Positions 43,110 to 51,611 are shown, counted from the first letter of the stretch. The stretch is 54,332 nt of DNA from Gammaproteobacteria bacterium (GCA_028293765.1 JAQGOG010000158.1:1-54332), one strand, 5' to 3'. Made by a program: numbers and translations. Notes: generated from the letters alone by a model not told the origin.

Positions 43110-43700
43110 CTATGTTTCCGCGTTGCCTGCTTCGCTCTTTCGGGTGATGTCCTCGAGCGCGGAAGCAACCAGTGCGGTATCAGCGCGTTCTTGCATGGCC
43201 GATGCCTGAGGATCGTGGCGGTCCTTGACCATTGGCAGGTCCCGTCTCAATTCCTCGAGTAAATGGATCACTTTCGTGACCTTCTGTTCTGTGAGCAGAT
43301 TCACCTGCAAATCCAGTTCCGCTCGCTGCTGTTCGAACTTGGTTTGGCGATTCTGAGCAATCAAAACGACTGTCGTGGTCAGCAGGGCCACGAACGTCAA
43401 TAGTCCTTCGAGCCAGGCGAAAGGCGGGGGGTCGAAGGGCACGAAAGGCAGGAATGCGGCGCCTGAATTCACGATGATCCACAGTACGACGAACGATAGG
43501 AGTCCCAACAAGTACAGCGGGCGTGCCACGAACCGACTCACTCGCTCCAGACGTCGCTGGAAGGGGGTAACGGTCCCCCATTCGCGTTTTCGGAGCGCCA
43601 CGACGCTCTCGATGTTTTGGCTGATGTGGTCTGACAGTGACCCAGCCTCGGGATGTGGCGGTTCGACGGGGAGGCTTGGCTGGTTATGGGTTTCGGTCAT
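43110..43700 (-). CDS. DUF1003-domain membrane protein
   Basis: The 196-residue protein contains the DUF1003 core: two adjacent transmembrane helices (LYLLGLLSFVVLWIIVNSG and WLEGLLTFVALLTTTVVLIAQN), then RQTKFEQQRAELDLQVNLLTEQKVTKVIHLLEELRRDL, a helical cytosolic tail. This is the family's usual layout; function is unknown. The ATG at 43700 is chosen because conserved-looking sequence begins nearby, although no Shine-Dalgarno is seen. An in-frame ATG 30-odd codons upstream (MAMAFRPGLVSHG) is an alternative. The rest of the longer open frame is antisense to a transposase fragment. Confidence 0.82.
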   Translation of the reverse strand: MTETHNQPSLPVEPPHPEAGSLSDHISQNIESVVALRKREWGTVTPFQRRLERVSRFVARPLYLLGLLSFVVLWIIVNSGAAFLPFVPFDPPPFAWLEGLLTFVALLTTTVVLIAQNRQTKFEQQRAELDLQVNLLTEQKVTKVIHLLEELRRDLPMVKDRHDPQASAMQERADTALVASALEDITRKSEAGNAET

Positions 43701-43934
43701 GCAGGAGGCCAAACTTTTCAGGAGTGAGAACTCGTCCTCTTTCGGGAGGCCGTGAGACACCAGGCCCGGTCGGAACGCCATCGCCATGGCCGCTGCGCAT
43801 TCTGCAGCGGGAGCCTCGGACGTGGTCAGAAATTCGGCTTCAATCCGTGCCACGCTGGAGTCCTCGCCCGAAAAGGGGTCGACCTTCTGTCGGCATCCCA
43901 TAGTCGCGCATTTCCCTACGAACGCGCCCGATTT

Positions 43935-44321
43935 GCAGGAGTGACCGAGTTCTGGGGCGAGCGTCTGCTGCCTTCTCGCAAAGGCACGCGCTGGGGCGAC
44001 GTACTGCTGATTTTGGTGGTGTATCGACTGCTGTCGCCCGGCAGCGAATGGCGCTTGCATCGTGAGTGGTACGGGCGCAGTGCTCTGGCGGACCTGTTGG
44101 GGACGGACCGCGTGATCGATGAGCATGTGCTCTACGACTGTCACGATCTGCTGCTCGAGCACAAGACGGCACTGTTTGATCATCTGGTGGGGCGCTGGCG
44201 CGATTTGTTCAACGTCAGCTTCGATGTCTTGCTGTACGACCTGACGTCCACCTACTTTGAGATCGATCCGCCCTTGGACGAACAGAGTAAACGTCAGTTC
44301 GGTTACTCGCGCGACCACCGC
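43935..44321 (+). pseudogene. IS1634-like transposase fragment
   Basis: About 128 residues read as an IS1634/IS4-type DDE transposase: FWGERLLPSRKGTRWGDVLLILVVYRLLSPG, EWRLHREWYGRSALADLLG, LLEHKTALFDHL, DLFNVSFDVLLYDLTSTYFEIDPP (first catalytic Asp) and FGYSRDHR. Homology stops after GYSRDHR, where the partner catalytic residues should follow, and the N-terminal part is absent. No inverted repeats were recognised. It is therefore a relic, marking past insertion between the DUF1003 and PfpI genes. Confidence 0.82.
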
Positions 44322-44352
44322 CCTGAGGCCCCTTTCTTGAGGTCACCCCGAG

Positions 44353-44982
44353 CTAGGCGAAGCCCGCTGCCGCGAAATTGCGGGCGGGATCGCGCTGCCA
44401 GTGATAAACCATTTGTCGAGCGGTGGCGCGGGCGAGACCGTGTCCCTGGAGTCTGGATATCAGGTGAAGACTCATGTCGATTCCCGCTGCGATGCCAGCG
44501 GACGTTACCACTCGTCCCTGATCGATCCACGCTTGATCATCCACGACTTCGACGCTTGGAAACTCACTCCGCAGATCCGCAATGTCCTCCCAGTGCGTTG
44601 TAGCCTTAAGGCCGCCTAGAATCCCTGCTTGGGCAAGCAAGAAAGCGCCAGTACAGACGGAGGTGACGAGTTGTGCTGACTCGGCGTTCCGTTTGATCCA
44701 TTCGATCGTTTTGGGGCTCGATCGGGGTTGATCTACGATTCCACCTGGGATGAGCAGCAATTCGATCGGCGGATGGTCGTCGAATCCGTAATGCGGTGTT
44801 ACCAGGAGGTCGTATCGAGCCGACACGACGTCCGACGTCTCAGCGACGAAGAATGCCCTAAAGAGGACTTCCTGTATTTTGCGATCACGCTGCGCGACTC
44901 GAGTTGCAACAGAAAAGGCCTCGAATGGACCGGTGAAATCGAGAATTTCGACACCTGGAAAAATGAGAATCCCTATGTTCAC
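44353..44982 (-). CDS. DJ-1/PfpI-family protein (isonitrile-hydratase-like)
   Basis: The 209-residue protein of the class I glutamine amidotransferase-like fold has IGILIFPGVEILDFTGPFEAFSVA at the N-terminus, LLIPGG, and the nucleophile elbow SVCTGAFLLAQAGILGGLKATTHW with Cys 110 and a nearby His. This arrangement is shared by isonitrile hydratase and by the N-terminal domain of some AraC-type regulators; no AraC DNA-binding domain follows here. GTG 44982 is preceded by GGAGGAACGAC. The gene lies between a transposase relic and a radC relic, so it may have been acquired. Substrate unknown. Confidence 0.88.
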   Translation of the reverse strand: MNIGILIFPGVEILDFTGPFEAFSVATRVAQRDRKIQEVLFRAFFVAETSDVVSARYDLLVTPHYGFDDHPPIELLLIPGGIVDQPRSSPKTIEWIKRNAESAQLVTSVCTGAFLLAQAGILGGLKATTHWEDIADLRSEFPSVEVVDDQAWIDQGRVVTSAGIAAGIDMSLHLISRLQGHGLARATARQMVYHWQRDPARNFAAAGFA

Positions 44983-45004
44983 GTCGTTCCTCCGAGTGGG
45001 CGAC

Positions 45005-45274
45005 CTATGTGAAAACATACAGCATTCCCACATGGCGGAAAGGACAACGAAGCCGCATTTTCAGCAACTCACGCAAGGAGCCGAAAGCCGCAATGTGCGC
45101 GCGAGCCAGCTCCACGGCGGTATGCCCTGGCGTTCCGGACCCCAGCAGCACCGCCAGCAACTCGGCGTCCGAGAGGGCCTGAGCGCCTTGGTCGGGCAAC
45201 TTCTCGCGGGGCCTTTCGGCCCGGGGCCATTCGGGAATGGTCAAAGTTCTGGGAATGACTTCCTGTACGTTCAT
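45005..45274 (-). pseudogene. Truncated second radC (N-terminal fragment)
   Basis: From ATG 45274, 71 residues align with the intact RadC of this window at 54 of 71 positions ([48 protein letters not shown]). The sequence then breaks near 45062 into unrelated residues and stops. The catalytic JAMM domain is missing entirely. The break lies about 80 bases upstream of the PfpI start. The upstream non-coding block is nearly the same as that of intact radC. It most likely represents an acquired or duplicated radC cut by a later rearrangement. Confidence 0.88.
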
Positions 45275-45313
45275 CAGCGTTGTCCTTGAATCCGCGGGTC
45301 CACTGGCCTGATT

Positions 45314-45375
45314 GCCAGTGTGACGGCAGGCCCAGCCCCGGGGGAGAGGGTAAAACAGGTGCGAATCGCCGGATA
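45314..45375 (-). promoter_or_regulatory. Conserved non-coding block upstream of the radC fragment (copy 2)
   Basis: Block 2 (45314-45329) is identical over 16 bases, and block 1 (45343-45375) matches at 31 of 33 positions, to the region upstream of intact radC at 31611-31672. The intervening sequences differ. The order and orientation relative to the ATG are the same in both copies. The region from here to the GFA gene (45376-45576) shows nothing else recognisable. Confidence 0.55.
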
Positions 45376-45576
45376 TTCGACTATCCCTGCCGCCGCTCGC
45401 ACGCGATAAAGACGTCCCGCCCTGCGTGCACTCAAGACGTGCAGCGGGACGCACATACGCACCGACACACACCGCAAAAAGATCGTCTCCTGATTTTTCC
45501 CCCTGCCCCTACAGGAAGTTAGCTTTGGCACGCGCGTTGCTTCACCCGTATGCCACAACCGGCAGGAGGTAACGCA

Positions 45577-45993
45577 ATGGCGCCCCGCTTCACAACTCAG
45601 CCAGACCCGTCACATCGGCACACGGCCGCCTCGAAGGGCGCCTGTTACTGCGGAACAGTCCAGTACGCCATCGACGGCGCGCTCGAAACCCATGCGCAGT
45701 GCGATTGCGCGACGTGCAGTCAGCGCCCCGCCTCGTCCTTCGCCACAGTGATGGCCGCACCGGCGAGCGGATTCCGGTGGCTGCAGGGTGAGGAGTGGAT
45801 CAGCTCTTACGACTCGCCCACGTTGCAGCGGTCGTTCTGCCGCTGGTGTGGCTCGGCGTTGCCCCTGGCCGTACAGGGCACGGGCCTGGTGTTCTGCCCG
45901 GCGGATACGCTGGGCAGCGTGCAGCGGATCGACCTGCCTTACCGCGCCGATGCGGAAGTCGCGGAAAACCAGGGTGCGCGCGCCGTGGCATAG
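45577..45993 (+). CDS. GFA / CENP-V-type zinc-binding protein
   Basis: The 138-residue protein has the GFA-family cysteine framework: GACYCGTVQY, CDCATCSQRPASSFATVMAAP, and FCRWCGSALPL with W/FCxxCG near the C-terminus, binding structural and catalytic-type zinc. The family includes glutathione-dependent formaldehyde-activating protein, but most members have no proven activity. GGAGG precedes the ATG at 45577; an ATG nine codons upstream lacks such a site. It lies at the right edge of the radC-fragment region and reads away from it. Confidence 0.87.
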   Translation: MAPRFTTQPDPSHRHTAASKGACYCGTVQYAIDGALETHAQCDCATCSQRPASSFATVMAAPASGFRWLQGEEWISSYDSPTLQRSFCRWCGSALPLAVQGTGLVFCPADTLGSVQRIDLPYRADAEVAENQGARAVA

Positions 45994-46116
45994 CCAAAAG
46001 CCACGGGATCGGGCTCGATAACGCACGCCGGGGGGCGGAAAAGAGCCTGCGGGGCCTCGCGGCCGGCGTCCGTAGGAGGATAATCGGTGTTCCAGGGCAC
46101 TCGACATGAGTACGGC

Positions 46117-46509
46117 ATGGAACTCGCCTCGATCACCGATCCGAAACTGCTCGATGTGCTGGCCGAGCTCAGACGCCGGGAGCCCATTTTCCAGCGCCCG
46201 GAATTCGGCACGACCCGGGCCGACTTCGAGAGCATGACCACCCCGGACTTCTGGGAAATAGGCGCCTCCGGAAACCGTTATAGCCGCCAACACGTGCTGG
46301 ACGAGCTCGAGCGGCGGCACGCGCAGCCCGCCGAAGAAGCTTGGGAAACAGCCGATTTTCGGTGTCAGGAGCTGGCCCCCGACATCTATCTGCTCACCTA
46401 CACGCTGCGGCAGGGTGAGCGAAAGACCCGCCGGGCGACGATCTGGCAGCGGACGTCCGACGGTTGGAAGGTAGTGTTCCATCAGGGGACACTCATGAAC
46501 GGTCCCTGA
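46117..46509 (+). CDS. NTF2-like / DUF4440-type protein
   Basis: The 130-residue protein has the pattern LLDVLAELRRREPIFQRPEFGTTRADFESMTTPDFWEIGASGNRYSRQHVLDELERR and a C-terminal beta half ending RATIWQRTSDGWKVVFHQGT, as in NTF2-fold DUF4440 proteins. The fold forms a cone-shaped pocket used by diverse small enzymes and binding proteins; no function is indicated here. The ATG at 46117 starts the conserved part; a GTG ten codons upstream is possible. It is convergent with cydB, 30 bases away. Confidence 0.85.
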   Translation: MELASITDPKLLDVLAELRRREPIFQRPEFGTTRADFESMTTPDFWEIGASGNRYSRQHVLDELERRHAQPAEEAWETADFRCQELAPDIYLLTYTLRQGERKTRRATIWQRTSDGWKVVFHQGTLMNGP

Positions 46510-46539
46510 CGCAGCGGCGCCAGCTGCCGACGCCCCAGT

Positions 46540-47568
46540 CTAGTGATAGCCCTCGCCGGGCCGCACCTTCCCGCGGAACGTGTAATACACGAACACGGTG
46601 TAACCGAGGATGATTGGGATCAGCACCGACATGCCGATCAGGATAAATGCTTGCGATTCCGGCGCGGCAGCGGCTTGCCACAGCGTGATGTTGGGGGGCA
46701 CCAGATAAGGCAACGTCGAGATGACGAGACCGATGAACGCGACGACGAACAAGCCGACTGCGCTGTAGAAGGCAACTGTGGGGCGCCGTCCGGAAAGGCC
46801 TCGGTAGCACGAGACCGCCAGGAACACCGTCAACAGCGGCACGGGCGAGAGATACAGTATGTTGGGCCAACTGAACCATCGCCTGGCGATGCGTTCGAAC
46901 TCGAGTGGCGTCCAGACGCTTACGAGCACGATGAAAGCCATGAAGACGACGAAAAGCGGACGCGCATAGCGCCGGGCCTGCTGCTCGACCCCGCCTGCCG
47001 TCTTCATGACGAGCCAACACGCTCCCAGCAGCGCATAGCCCTCGACCAAGCCGACGCCGCACATGAGGCTGAACGGACTCAGCCAGTCGAGAACTCCCCC
47101 GCCGAAATGATCGCCTGTGACCCGGATCCCGCGTATCAGGCCGCCCAGCATGAGTCCCTGGCAGAAGGCTGCCACCGCGGAGCCCGCGGCGAAGGCGATA
47201 TCCCACTTACGATGGTGCGGCTTCGCAATCCAGCGAAATTCGAATGCGACGCCGCGGAATACGAGCGCGAGCAGCATGGCGATCAGGGGGGCGTACAGCG
47301 CGGGCATGATGACGGCGTACGCGAACGGAAAGGCCACCAACAGCCCGGTACCCCCGAGCACCAGCCAGGTCTCGTTGCCGTCCCAGAACGGCGCGACGGA
47401 GTTCATCATCTGATCGCGCTGCGCCTCCTGCGGAAAATAGGGAAACAGAATGCCCACTCCCAGATCGAAGCCGTCGAGAATCACGTACATCGCGACCGCA
47501 AAACCGATGACGGCTGCGCTGATCACCGGCAACCAGTACATCATTCCGGTCGAGTACTCAGGACTCAT
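46540..47568 (-). CDS. cydB: Cytochrome bd-type quinol oxidase subunit II
   Basis: This is the second membrane subunit of the bd oxidase, which reduces O2 with quinol without pumping protons. The 342-residue protein has eight or nine helices and the family features AMYVILDGFDLGVGILFPYF, VAPFWDGNETWLVLGG, FRGVAFEFRWIA, and PPNITLWQAAAAPESQAF near the end. Its ATG overlaps the cydA stop (ATGA). No small cydX-like gene follows before the convergent NTF2-like gene. Confidence 0.97.
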   Translation of the reverse strand: MSPEYSTGMMYWLPVISAAVIGFAVAMYVILDGFDLGVGILFPYFPQEAQRDQMMNSVAPFWDGNETWLVLGGTGLLVAFPFAYAVIMPALYAPLIAMLLALVFRGVAFEFRWIAKPHHRKWDIAFAAGSAVAAFCQGLMLGGLIRGIRVTGDHFGGGVLDWLSPFSLMCGVGLVEGYALLGACWLVMKTAGGVEQQARRYARPLFVVFMAFIVLVSVWTPLEFERIARRWFSWPNILYLSPVPLLTVFLAVSCYRGLSGRRPTVAFYSAVGLFVVAFIGLVISTLPYLVPPNITLWQAAAAPESQAFILIGMSVLIPIILGYTVFVYYTFRGKVRPGEGYH

Positions 47569-48977
47569 GGCCGCGGCGCCTCCAAGCGGGACTCGCGGGT
47601 GGCGCTATCCGCAGCCGACAAAGGACGGTTGGGCAATCCCCCCGGCAGAGCGGTCGCCATCAAGGCGGCACCCTTGGGCCCGCTCCAGATGAGCTTGTGG
47701 ATGTAGTAGATCCCGATGGAGAACACTACGAAGTAGACCAACACGAACAGCACGAGTGACGTAGCCACCGTTGCCGCACTCACGGGCGATAACGCCTGGT
47801 CCGTGCGGAGGATTCTGTAAGCGACGTAAGGCTGGCGCCCGCTCTCGGTCGTAAGCCAGCCCGCCAGAATCGCAATAAACCCCAGCGGCCAGGTGCGTGC
47901 AACGATATGCAGGTACCAATAGGCATTGAAAAGCTTCTTTCGCCACCACAACACGGCACCGGTGAGACCCAGCACGATCAGTGCCAGGCCGATCGCAACC
48001 ATGAGGCGAAACGCGAAGAATATAGAGGCCACGGGCGGACGCCGGTCGCGCGGAAAATCCTTGAGGCCGGCATAACGGCCATCCCATTTGTGGGTGAGGA
48101 TCAGGCTTCCCAGCCGCGGAATGGCGATCTGCGCGCGGTTGGTCTCGTTGACCTCATCGGGAAGAGCGAACAGCACCAGATCCGCGGGACCGTTGTCTTC
48201 CCAATGCGCTTCGATCGCCGCGATCTTGGCCGGTTGATGCTCGAGAGTGTTGAGTCCGTGCTGGTCGCCCAGGAGCAGCTGCAAGGGGCCGAGAATGGCG
48301 ATCATTCCGATGCCCATCCGCATCATCGTGCGCCCTTCCGTCTCGAACTCCCGCCGAATGAGGTACCTCGCCCCCGCGGCAAGCACGACGACCGAAGTCG
48401 TGAGGTACGCGGCAGTCATCATATGCGCGAATCGGTAGGGAAAGCTCGGGTTGAAGATCACCCTGAGCCAGTCGACCGGATAGGCGATGCCGTCCCGCAG
48501 AACGTAGCCATCCGGCGTGTGCATCCAGCTATTGGCGGCGAGAATCCAGAACCCCGAGATGGCGGTGCCGGCAGCTACCAGAATGGCGGCGGTCACGTGC
48601 AGCCAGGGAGCCACCCGCTGCCATCCGAAGAGCATCACCCCGAGAAACGTAGCCTCGAGAAAGAACGCGGTCAGAACTTCGTAGCCGATCAGCGGTCCGA
48701 TTACATTGCCGGCGACCTCGGAGAAACGAGCCCAGTTCGTGCCAAACTGGTAGGAGAGCGGAATCCCCGAAACGACGCCCATCGCGAACGAAACGGCGAA
48801 GATCTTCGTCCAAAAGCGCGCGAGGCGGTGGAAATGATCCTGGCCGGTGCGTCGCCACATGATCAGCAGCGTCGCCACGAAGGCGGACAGCCCGATCGAG
48901 AAGGCCGGGAAGATGATGTGGAAGCTGATCGTGAAGGCAAACTGCAGTCGGGCGAGCAGCAGGGAGTTCAGTTCCAC
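47565..48977 (-). CDS. cydA: Cytochrome bd-type quinol oxidase subunit I (short Q-loop, CIO-like)
   Basis: The subunit carries hemes b558, b595 and d. The 470-residue protein has the N-terminal ligand region LLARLQFAFTISFHIIFPAFSIG with His near residue 20, VSGIPLSYQFGTNWARF, the EATFLGVMLFGW segment and GRQPYVAYRILRT (GRQP motif). The quinol-binding loop between helices 6 and 7 is of the short form found in the cyanide-insensitive oxidase subgroup. It starts at GTG 48977 with AGGAG seven bases upstream. An FNR/ANR-type box lies 72-85 bases before the start, suggesting induction at low oxygen. Confidence 0.96.
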   Translation of the reverse strand: MELNSLLLARLQFAFTISFHIIFPAFSIGLSAFVATLLIMWRRTGQDHFHRLARFWTKIFAVSFAMGVVSGIPLSYQFGTNWARFSEVAGNVIGPLIGYEVLTAFFLEATFLGVMLFGWQRVAPWLHVTAAILVAAGTAISGFWILAANSWMHTPDGYVLRDGIAYPVDWLRVIFNPSFPYRFAHMMTAAYLTTSVVVLAAGARYLIRREFETEGRTMMRMGIGMIAILGPLQLLLGDQHGLNTLEHQPAKIAAIEAHWEDNGPADLVLFALPDEVNETNRAQIAIPRLGSLILTHKWDGRYAGLKDFPRDRRPPVASIFFAFRLMVAIGLALIVLGLTGAVLWWRKKLFNAYWYLHIVARTWPLGFIAILAGWLTTESGRQPYVAYRILRTDQALSPVSAATVATSLVLFVLVYFVVFSIGIYYIHKLIWSGPKGAALMATALPGGLPNRPLSAADSATRESRLEAPRP

Positions 48978-49048
48978 TTCGTAGCTCCTGGCGGATGGGA
49001 AGTGGGGCTCGGGCAGGCCGATTCTTCACATCTTTGCCTGGGCGTCCA

Positions 49049-49062
49049 TTGATTTAGGTCAT
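49049..49062 (-). promoter_or_regulatory. FNR/ANR-type box upstream of cydAB
   Basis: TTGAT-TTAG-GTCAT matches the ANR/FNR consensus TTGAT-N4-(A/G)TCAA at all but the last position. It lies 72-85 bases upstream of the cydA GTG and about 240 bases upstream of rpoH. Control of bd oxidase genes by FNR-type oxygen sensors is well known, so the context fits. No -35/-10 pair was assigned. Confidence 0.55.
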
Positions 49063-49234
49063 CTGGACAGCCGAATGGCCGCCCTGACACCGGCGCGGCG
49101 ACCGTCCTGCTGGAACTTCTATTACGGCGGGCCGTTGCCCCTCTCGTAAGAGAGATTCCCCGGGCGCTTGAAGAGGTTCAAGCTATTGTTCAACAAGGGG
49201 AATTGGCGTGCTCCAGGCGGAACTTCCGCGCCTC

Positions 49235-49261
49235 TTAGCACTCCAATACCACGAGTGCTAA
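49235..49261 (+). promoter_or_regulatory. CIRCE operator (HrcA binding site) in front of rpoH
   Basis: TTAGCACTC (49235-49243), spacer of nine bases, GAGTGCTAA (49253-49261): a perfect match to the CIRCE consensus bound by the HrcA heat-shock repressor. It ends 28 bases before the rpoH ATG, probably within the transcribed leader or next to the promoter. hrcA itself is not in the window. CIRCE normally controls groESL or dnaK operons, so its place before rpoH implies that HrcA feeds into sigma-32 synthesis. Confidence 0.9.
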
Positions 49262-49289
49262 TATGGCCGCCCAAACGATGGGAGATTTC

Positions 49290-50177
49290 ATGACCGCAGG
49301 TACCGCATTGGTCGCCCGAAACGGTGACCTCGCCTTGGCCGGTCCCTTGGGAAGCCTGGATGCTTACTTGGACCGCGTGGGCCGAATTCCAGTTCTGACT
49401 CGTGAAGAGGAGCGCGAGCTCGCCGAGGGCTTCCGTTTCCGCGAGGATCTGGGTGCCGCTCGACAGCTGGTCTTGTCGCACCTTCGATTCGTCGTTCACA
49501 TCGCCCGCGGTTACAGCGGGTACGGGTTGCCCGTGGGCGACCTTATCCAGGAGGGTAACGTCGGCCTCATGAAGGCCGTCAAGCGATTCGATCCGTCACA
49601 GAACGTGCGGCTCGTGTCGTTTGCTGTCCATTGGATCCGCGCCGAAATCCACGAGTACGTGCTGCGTAACTGGCGGCTCGTGAAGATCGCCACGACCAAG
49701 GCCCAGCGCAAGCTGTTCTTCAACCTTCGCCGGATGAAGAAGAACCTCACGTGGCTCTCGGCTGAAGAGACCGCGGCGGTTGCTCGTGACCTGGGCGTAA
49801 GCCCGAGCGAAGTCACGGAGATGGAAAAGCGGCTGGCTGCGCGTGACATGTCGTTCGATCCGACGCCGGAGTCGGATGACGAGGAAGTCTATAGCCCCGC
49901 TTCGTACCTCCCCGCCACGGATGCCGATCCCGCGGAGAAGGTCGAAAACGCGGAGTGGGAAGACGATTCCTCGGATCGCTTGCGCGGAGCGCTGGACCGG
50001 CTGGATGACCGGAGCCGCGACATTCTTCAGCGCCGCTGGATGACGGACGACAAGGCTACGCTGCACGACCTCGCCGACAAGTACGGCGTCTCGGCGGAGC
50101 GTATCCGGCAGATCGAGTCCAACGCGCTCGGCAAGCTGCGCGGAATGATGGGCTCGGAGGCTGCCGCCGCGGCCTGA
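49290..50177 (+). CDS. rpoH: RNA polymerase heat-shock sigma factor sigma-32
   Basis: RpoH directs RNA polymerase to chaperone and protease genes. The 295-residue protein has the diagnostic RpoH box QRKLFFNLR, region 2 ([74 protein letters not shown]) and region 4 ([30 protein letters not shown]). The start at 49290 follows GGGAG by six bases; an ATG nine codons upstream lies next to the CIRCE site and is less likely. It stands apart from ftsYEX and is followed by an intrinsic terminator. Confidence 0.97.
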   Translation: MTAGTALVARNGDLALAGPLGSLDAYLDRVGRIPVLTREEERELAEGFRFREDLGAARQLVLSHLRFVVHIARGYSGYGLPVGDLIQEGNVGLMKAVKRFDPSQNVRLVSFAVHWIRAEIHEYVLRNWRLVKIATTKAQRKLFFNLRRMKKNLTWLSAEETAAVARDLGVSPSEVTEMEKRLAARDMSFDPTPESDDEEVYSPASYLPATDADPAEKVENAEWEDDSSDRLRGALDRLDDRSRDILQRRWMTDDKATLHDLADKYGVSAERIRQIESNALGKLRGMMGSEAAAAA

Positions 50178-50216
50178 TAGAGCATCGGGCATTTGCTGAG
50201 GTGAGAGACCGGGACG

Positions 50217-50249
50217 AGCCCGGCGTTCGTGAGGACGCCGGGCTTTTTC
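50217..50249 (+). terminator. Intrinsic terminator of rpoH
   Basis: A 10-bp stem AGCCCGGCGT / ACGCCGGGCT with an 8-base loop is followed by TTTTTCTTT. It stands 40 bases after the rpoH stop and before the converging OmpA-type lipoprotein gene. Confidence 0.88.
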
Positions 50250-50282
50250 TTTGCGCGCGCTAAACATCTGGTTGCGCAGCCC

Positions 50283-50963
50283 TCAGCCCTGCGTGATCGG
50301 CTCCAGGGTCAATTCCACGCGCCGATTGGCCTGACGACCTTCCGGAGTGCTGTTGGGAGTGATCGGATGACCCTCCCCGGCCCCGACAGCCATGACGCGC
50401 TGACTGTCGACACCCTGTGACTCGAGGTATTGCGCGACCGAGTTCGCGCGCCGTTCCGAAAGCGCCTGGTTGTAGGTGCTCGAGCCGGTATTGTCCGTGT
50501 GACCTGCGATCTCGACGATCGTCTTGTCGTACTGCTTGAGCACGAGGGTGACGGAGTTCAATACCTTGTAGAAGTTGGATTGCAGCTCCGCGCTGTCGGT
50601 ATTGAACGTGATATTGCCTGGCATCTTGAGTGTAATGTCATTACCGTTGCGGACCACGCTCACTCCGGTGCCTTGCAGCTGAGTACGCAGTTTCCCTTCC
50701 TGCCGATCCATGTAGTTGCCGGCGGCACCGCCCGCCAGGGCACCGATACCGGCCCCGATGAGAGCATTCTTACGGTGCTGCCGCGCGTCACCGCCGGTCA
50801 ACATGCCGGCAACGGCGCCGGCAAGCGCGCCGATTCCCGCGCCGGCGGTCGTTTTAGTGACTTGCCGCTCCCCGGTGTAGGGATTAGATGTATAGCACCC
50901 GGAGAGCAGCGCGGCGGTCACCGCCAGCACACCGTATTTTCGACATAAGCCATTGAACCGCAT
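50283..50963 (-). CDS. OmpA-family peptidoglycan-binding lipoprotein with glycine-zipper region
   Basis: The 226-residue protein has a lipoprotein signal peptide with lipobox LLSGC and a glycine-zipper hydrophobic stretch (AGAGIGALAGAVAGMLTGGDARQHRKNALIGAGIGALAGGAAG). A C-terminal OmpA/Pal-like domain follows (ITFNTDSAELQSNF, IVEIAGHTDNTGSSTYNQALSERRANSVAQYL, GEGHPI...RQANRRVELTL) that binds diaminopimelate in peptidoglycan. It anchors or stabilises the envelope. GGGAGG precedes the ATG at 50963. It is the usual YiaD-like type. Confidence 0.92.
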   Translation of the reverse strand: MRFNGLCRKYGVLAVTAALLSGCYTSNPYTGERQVTKTTAGAGIGALAGAVAGMLTGGDARQHRKNALIGAGIGALAGGAAGNYMDRQEGKLRTQLQGTGVSVVRNGNDITLKMPGNITFNTDSAELQSNFYKVLNSVTLVLKQYDKTIVEIAGHTDNTGSSTYNQALSERRANSVAQYLESQGVDSQRVMAVGAGEGHPITPNSTPEGRQANRRVELTLEPITQG

Positions 50964-51133
50964 AAGGTCCTCCCTGAGATTTGGGACGGCCAAGTTATAG
51001 TCCGTCCGCTGAACTAACGATGAACGTGGAACTCGGCCGGGAAACTCGCCAGCGGTGCCGTGTCGACGACTTGCGGCACAGGCCGCGCCGGCGTAGCGTT
51101 GGCGGTGCAGCAGAAGCGCTGTTGGATCACACG

Positions 51134-51601
51134 ATGCGAACCGTGACCGACTGGCTCGGCGAGTATGGCGCGAGCCACGCGAACCCGACCAATAAACTCA
51201 TGCACTGGTTGTGCGTGCCCCCGATCGTGTTGTCGGTGTTCGGACTCCTTTGGTCGCTTCCGGTCCCCGAGGTCTTCGCGGACCTCTCGCCCTGGATGAA
51301 TTGGGCGACGCTCGCAGCGGCGGCGGCACTCACCTATTACCTGGCCCTCTCGCCGGCGCTGGCGGCTGGAGTGCTGATCGCTTTCATACTTCTCCTGCTG
51401 CTTACCCAGTGGCTCACGAATCTACCGTGGCCCCTCTGGCTGAGCTCGCTGGCGATATTCGTGATCGCCTGGGTCGGGCAATTCTTCGGCCACGCCGTCG
51501 AGGGGAAACGGCCGTCTTTTTTCAAGGACGTGCAATTTCTCTTGATAGGTCCGCTGTGGCTGGTCGCCGCAGCTTACCGCCAGCTCGGCTTACCGTACTA
51601 A
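51134..51601 (+). CDS. Mpo1-like (DUF962) integral membrane protein
   Basis: The 155-residue protein starts with WLGEYGASHANPTNKLMHWLCVPPIVLSVFGLLW, containing the conserved HxNP and H residues of the Mpo1/YGL010w family. It ends with VGQFFGHAVEGKRPSFFKDVQFLLIGPLW. Four or five membrane helices are predicted. In yeast Mpo1 is an Fe(II)-dependent dioxygenase acting on 2-hydroxy fatty acids; the bacterial homologues are uncharacterised. The ATG at 51134 is chosen because the conserved part begins there, although no clear ribosome-binding site is seen. It converges on the malic enzyme gene. Confidence 0.88.
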   Translation: MRTVTDWLGEYGASHANPTNKLMHWLCVPPIVLSVFGLLWSLPVPEVFADLSPWMNWATLAAAAALTYYLALSPALAAGVLIAFILLLLLTQWLTNLPWPLWLSSLAIFVIAWVGQFFGHAVEGKRPSFFKDVQFLLIGPLWLVAAAYRQLGLPY

Positions 51602-51611
51602 ATCCGGTGTC

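Noticed and set aside
43701..44318. 206-codon N-terminal extension of the DUF1003 protein
   Set aside because: Most of it is antisense to the IS1634-like transposase relic and shows no family similarity. A shorter extension of about 30 residues cannot be fully excluded.
46543..49052. Two long plus-strand open frames (387 and 381 codons) across cydB and cydA
   Set aside because: Both are antisense to well-conserved membrane genes; translations are His/Arg/Glu-rich with no domain.
49165..49195. Possible sigma-32 promoter (CTTGAA) upstream of rpoH
   Set aside because: The -35-like CTTGAA has no CCCCAT-type -10 at the right spacing; only short dyads (TTGAA/TTCAA) are present.
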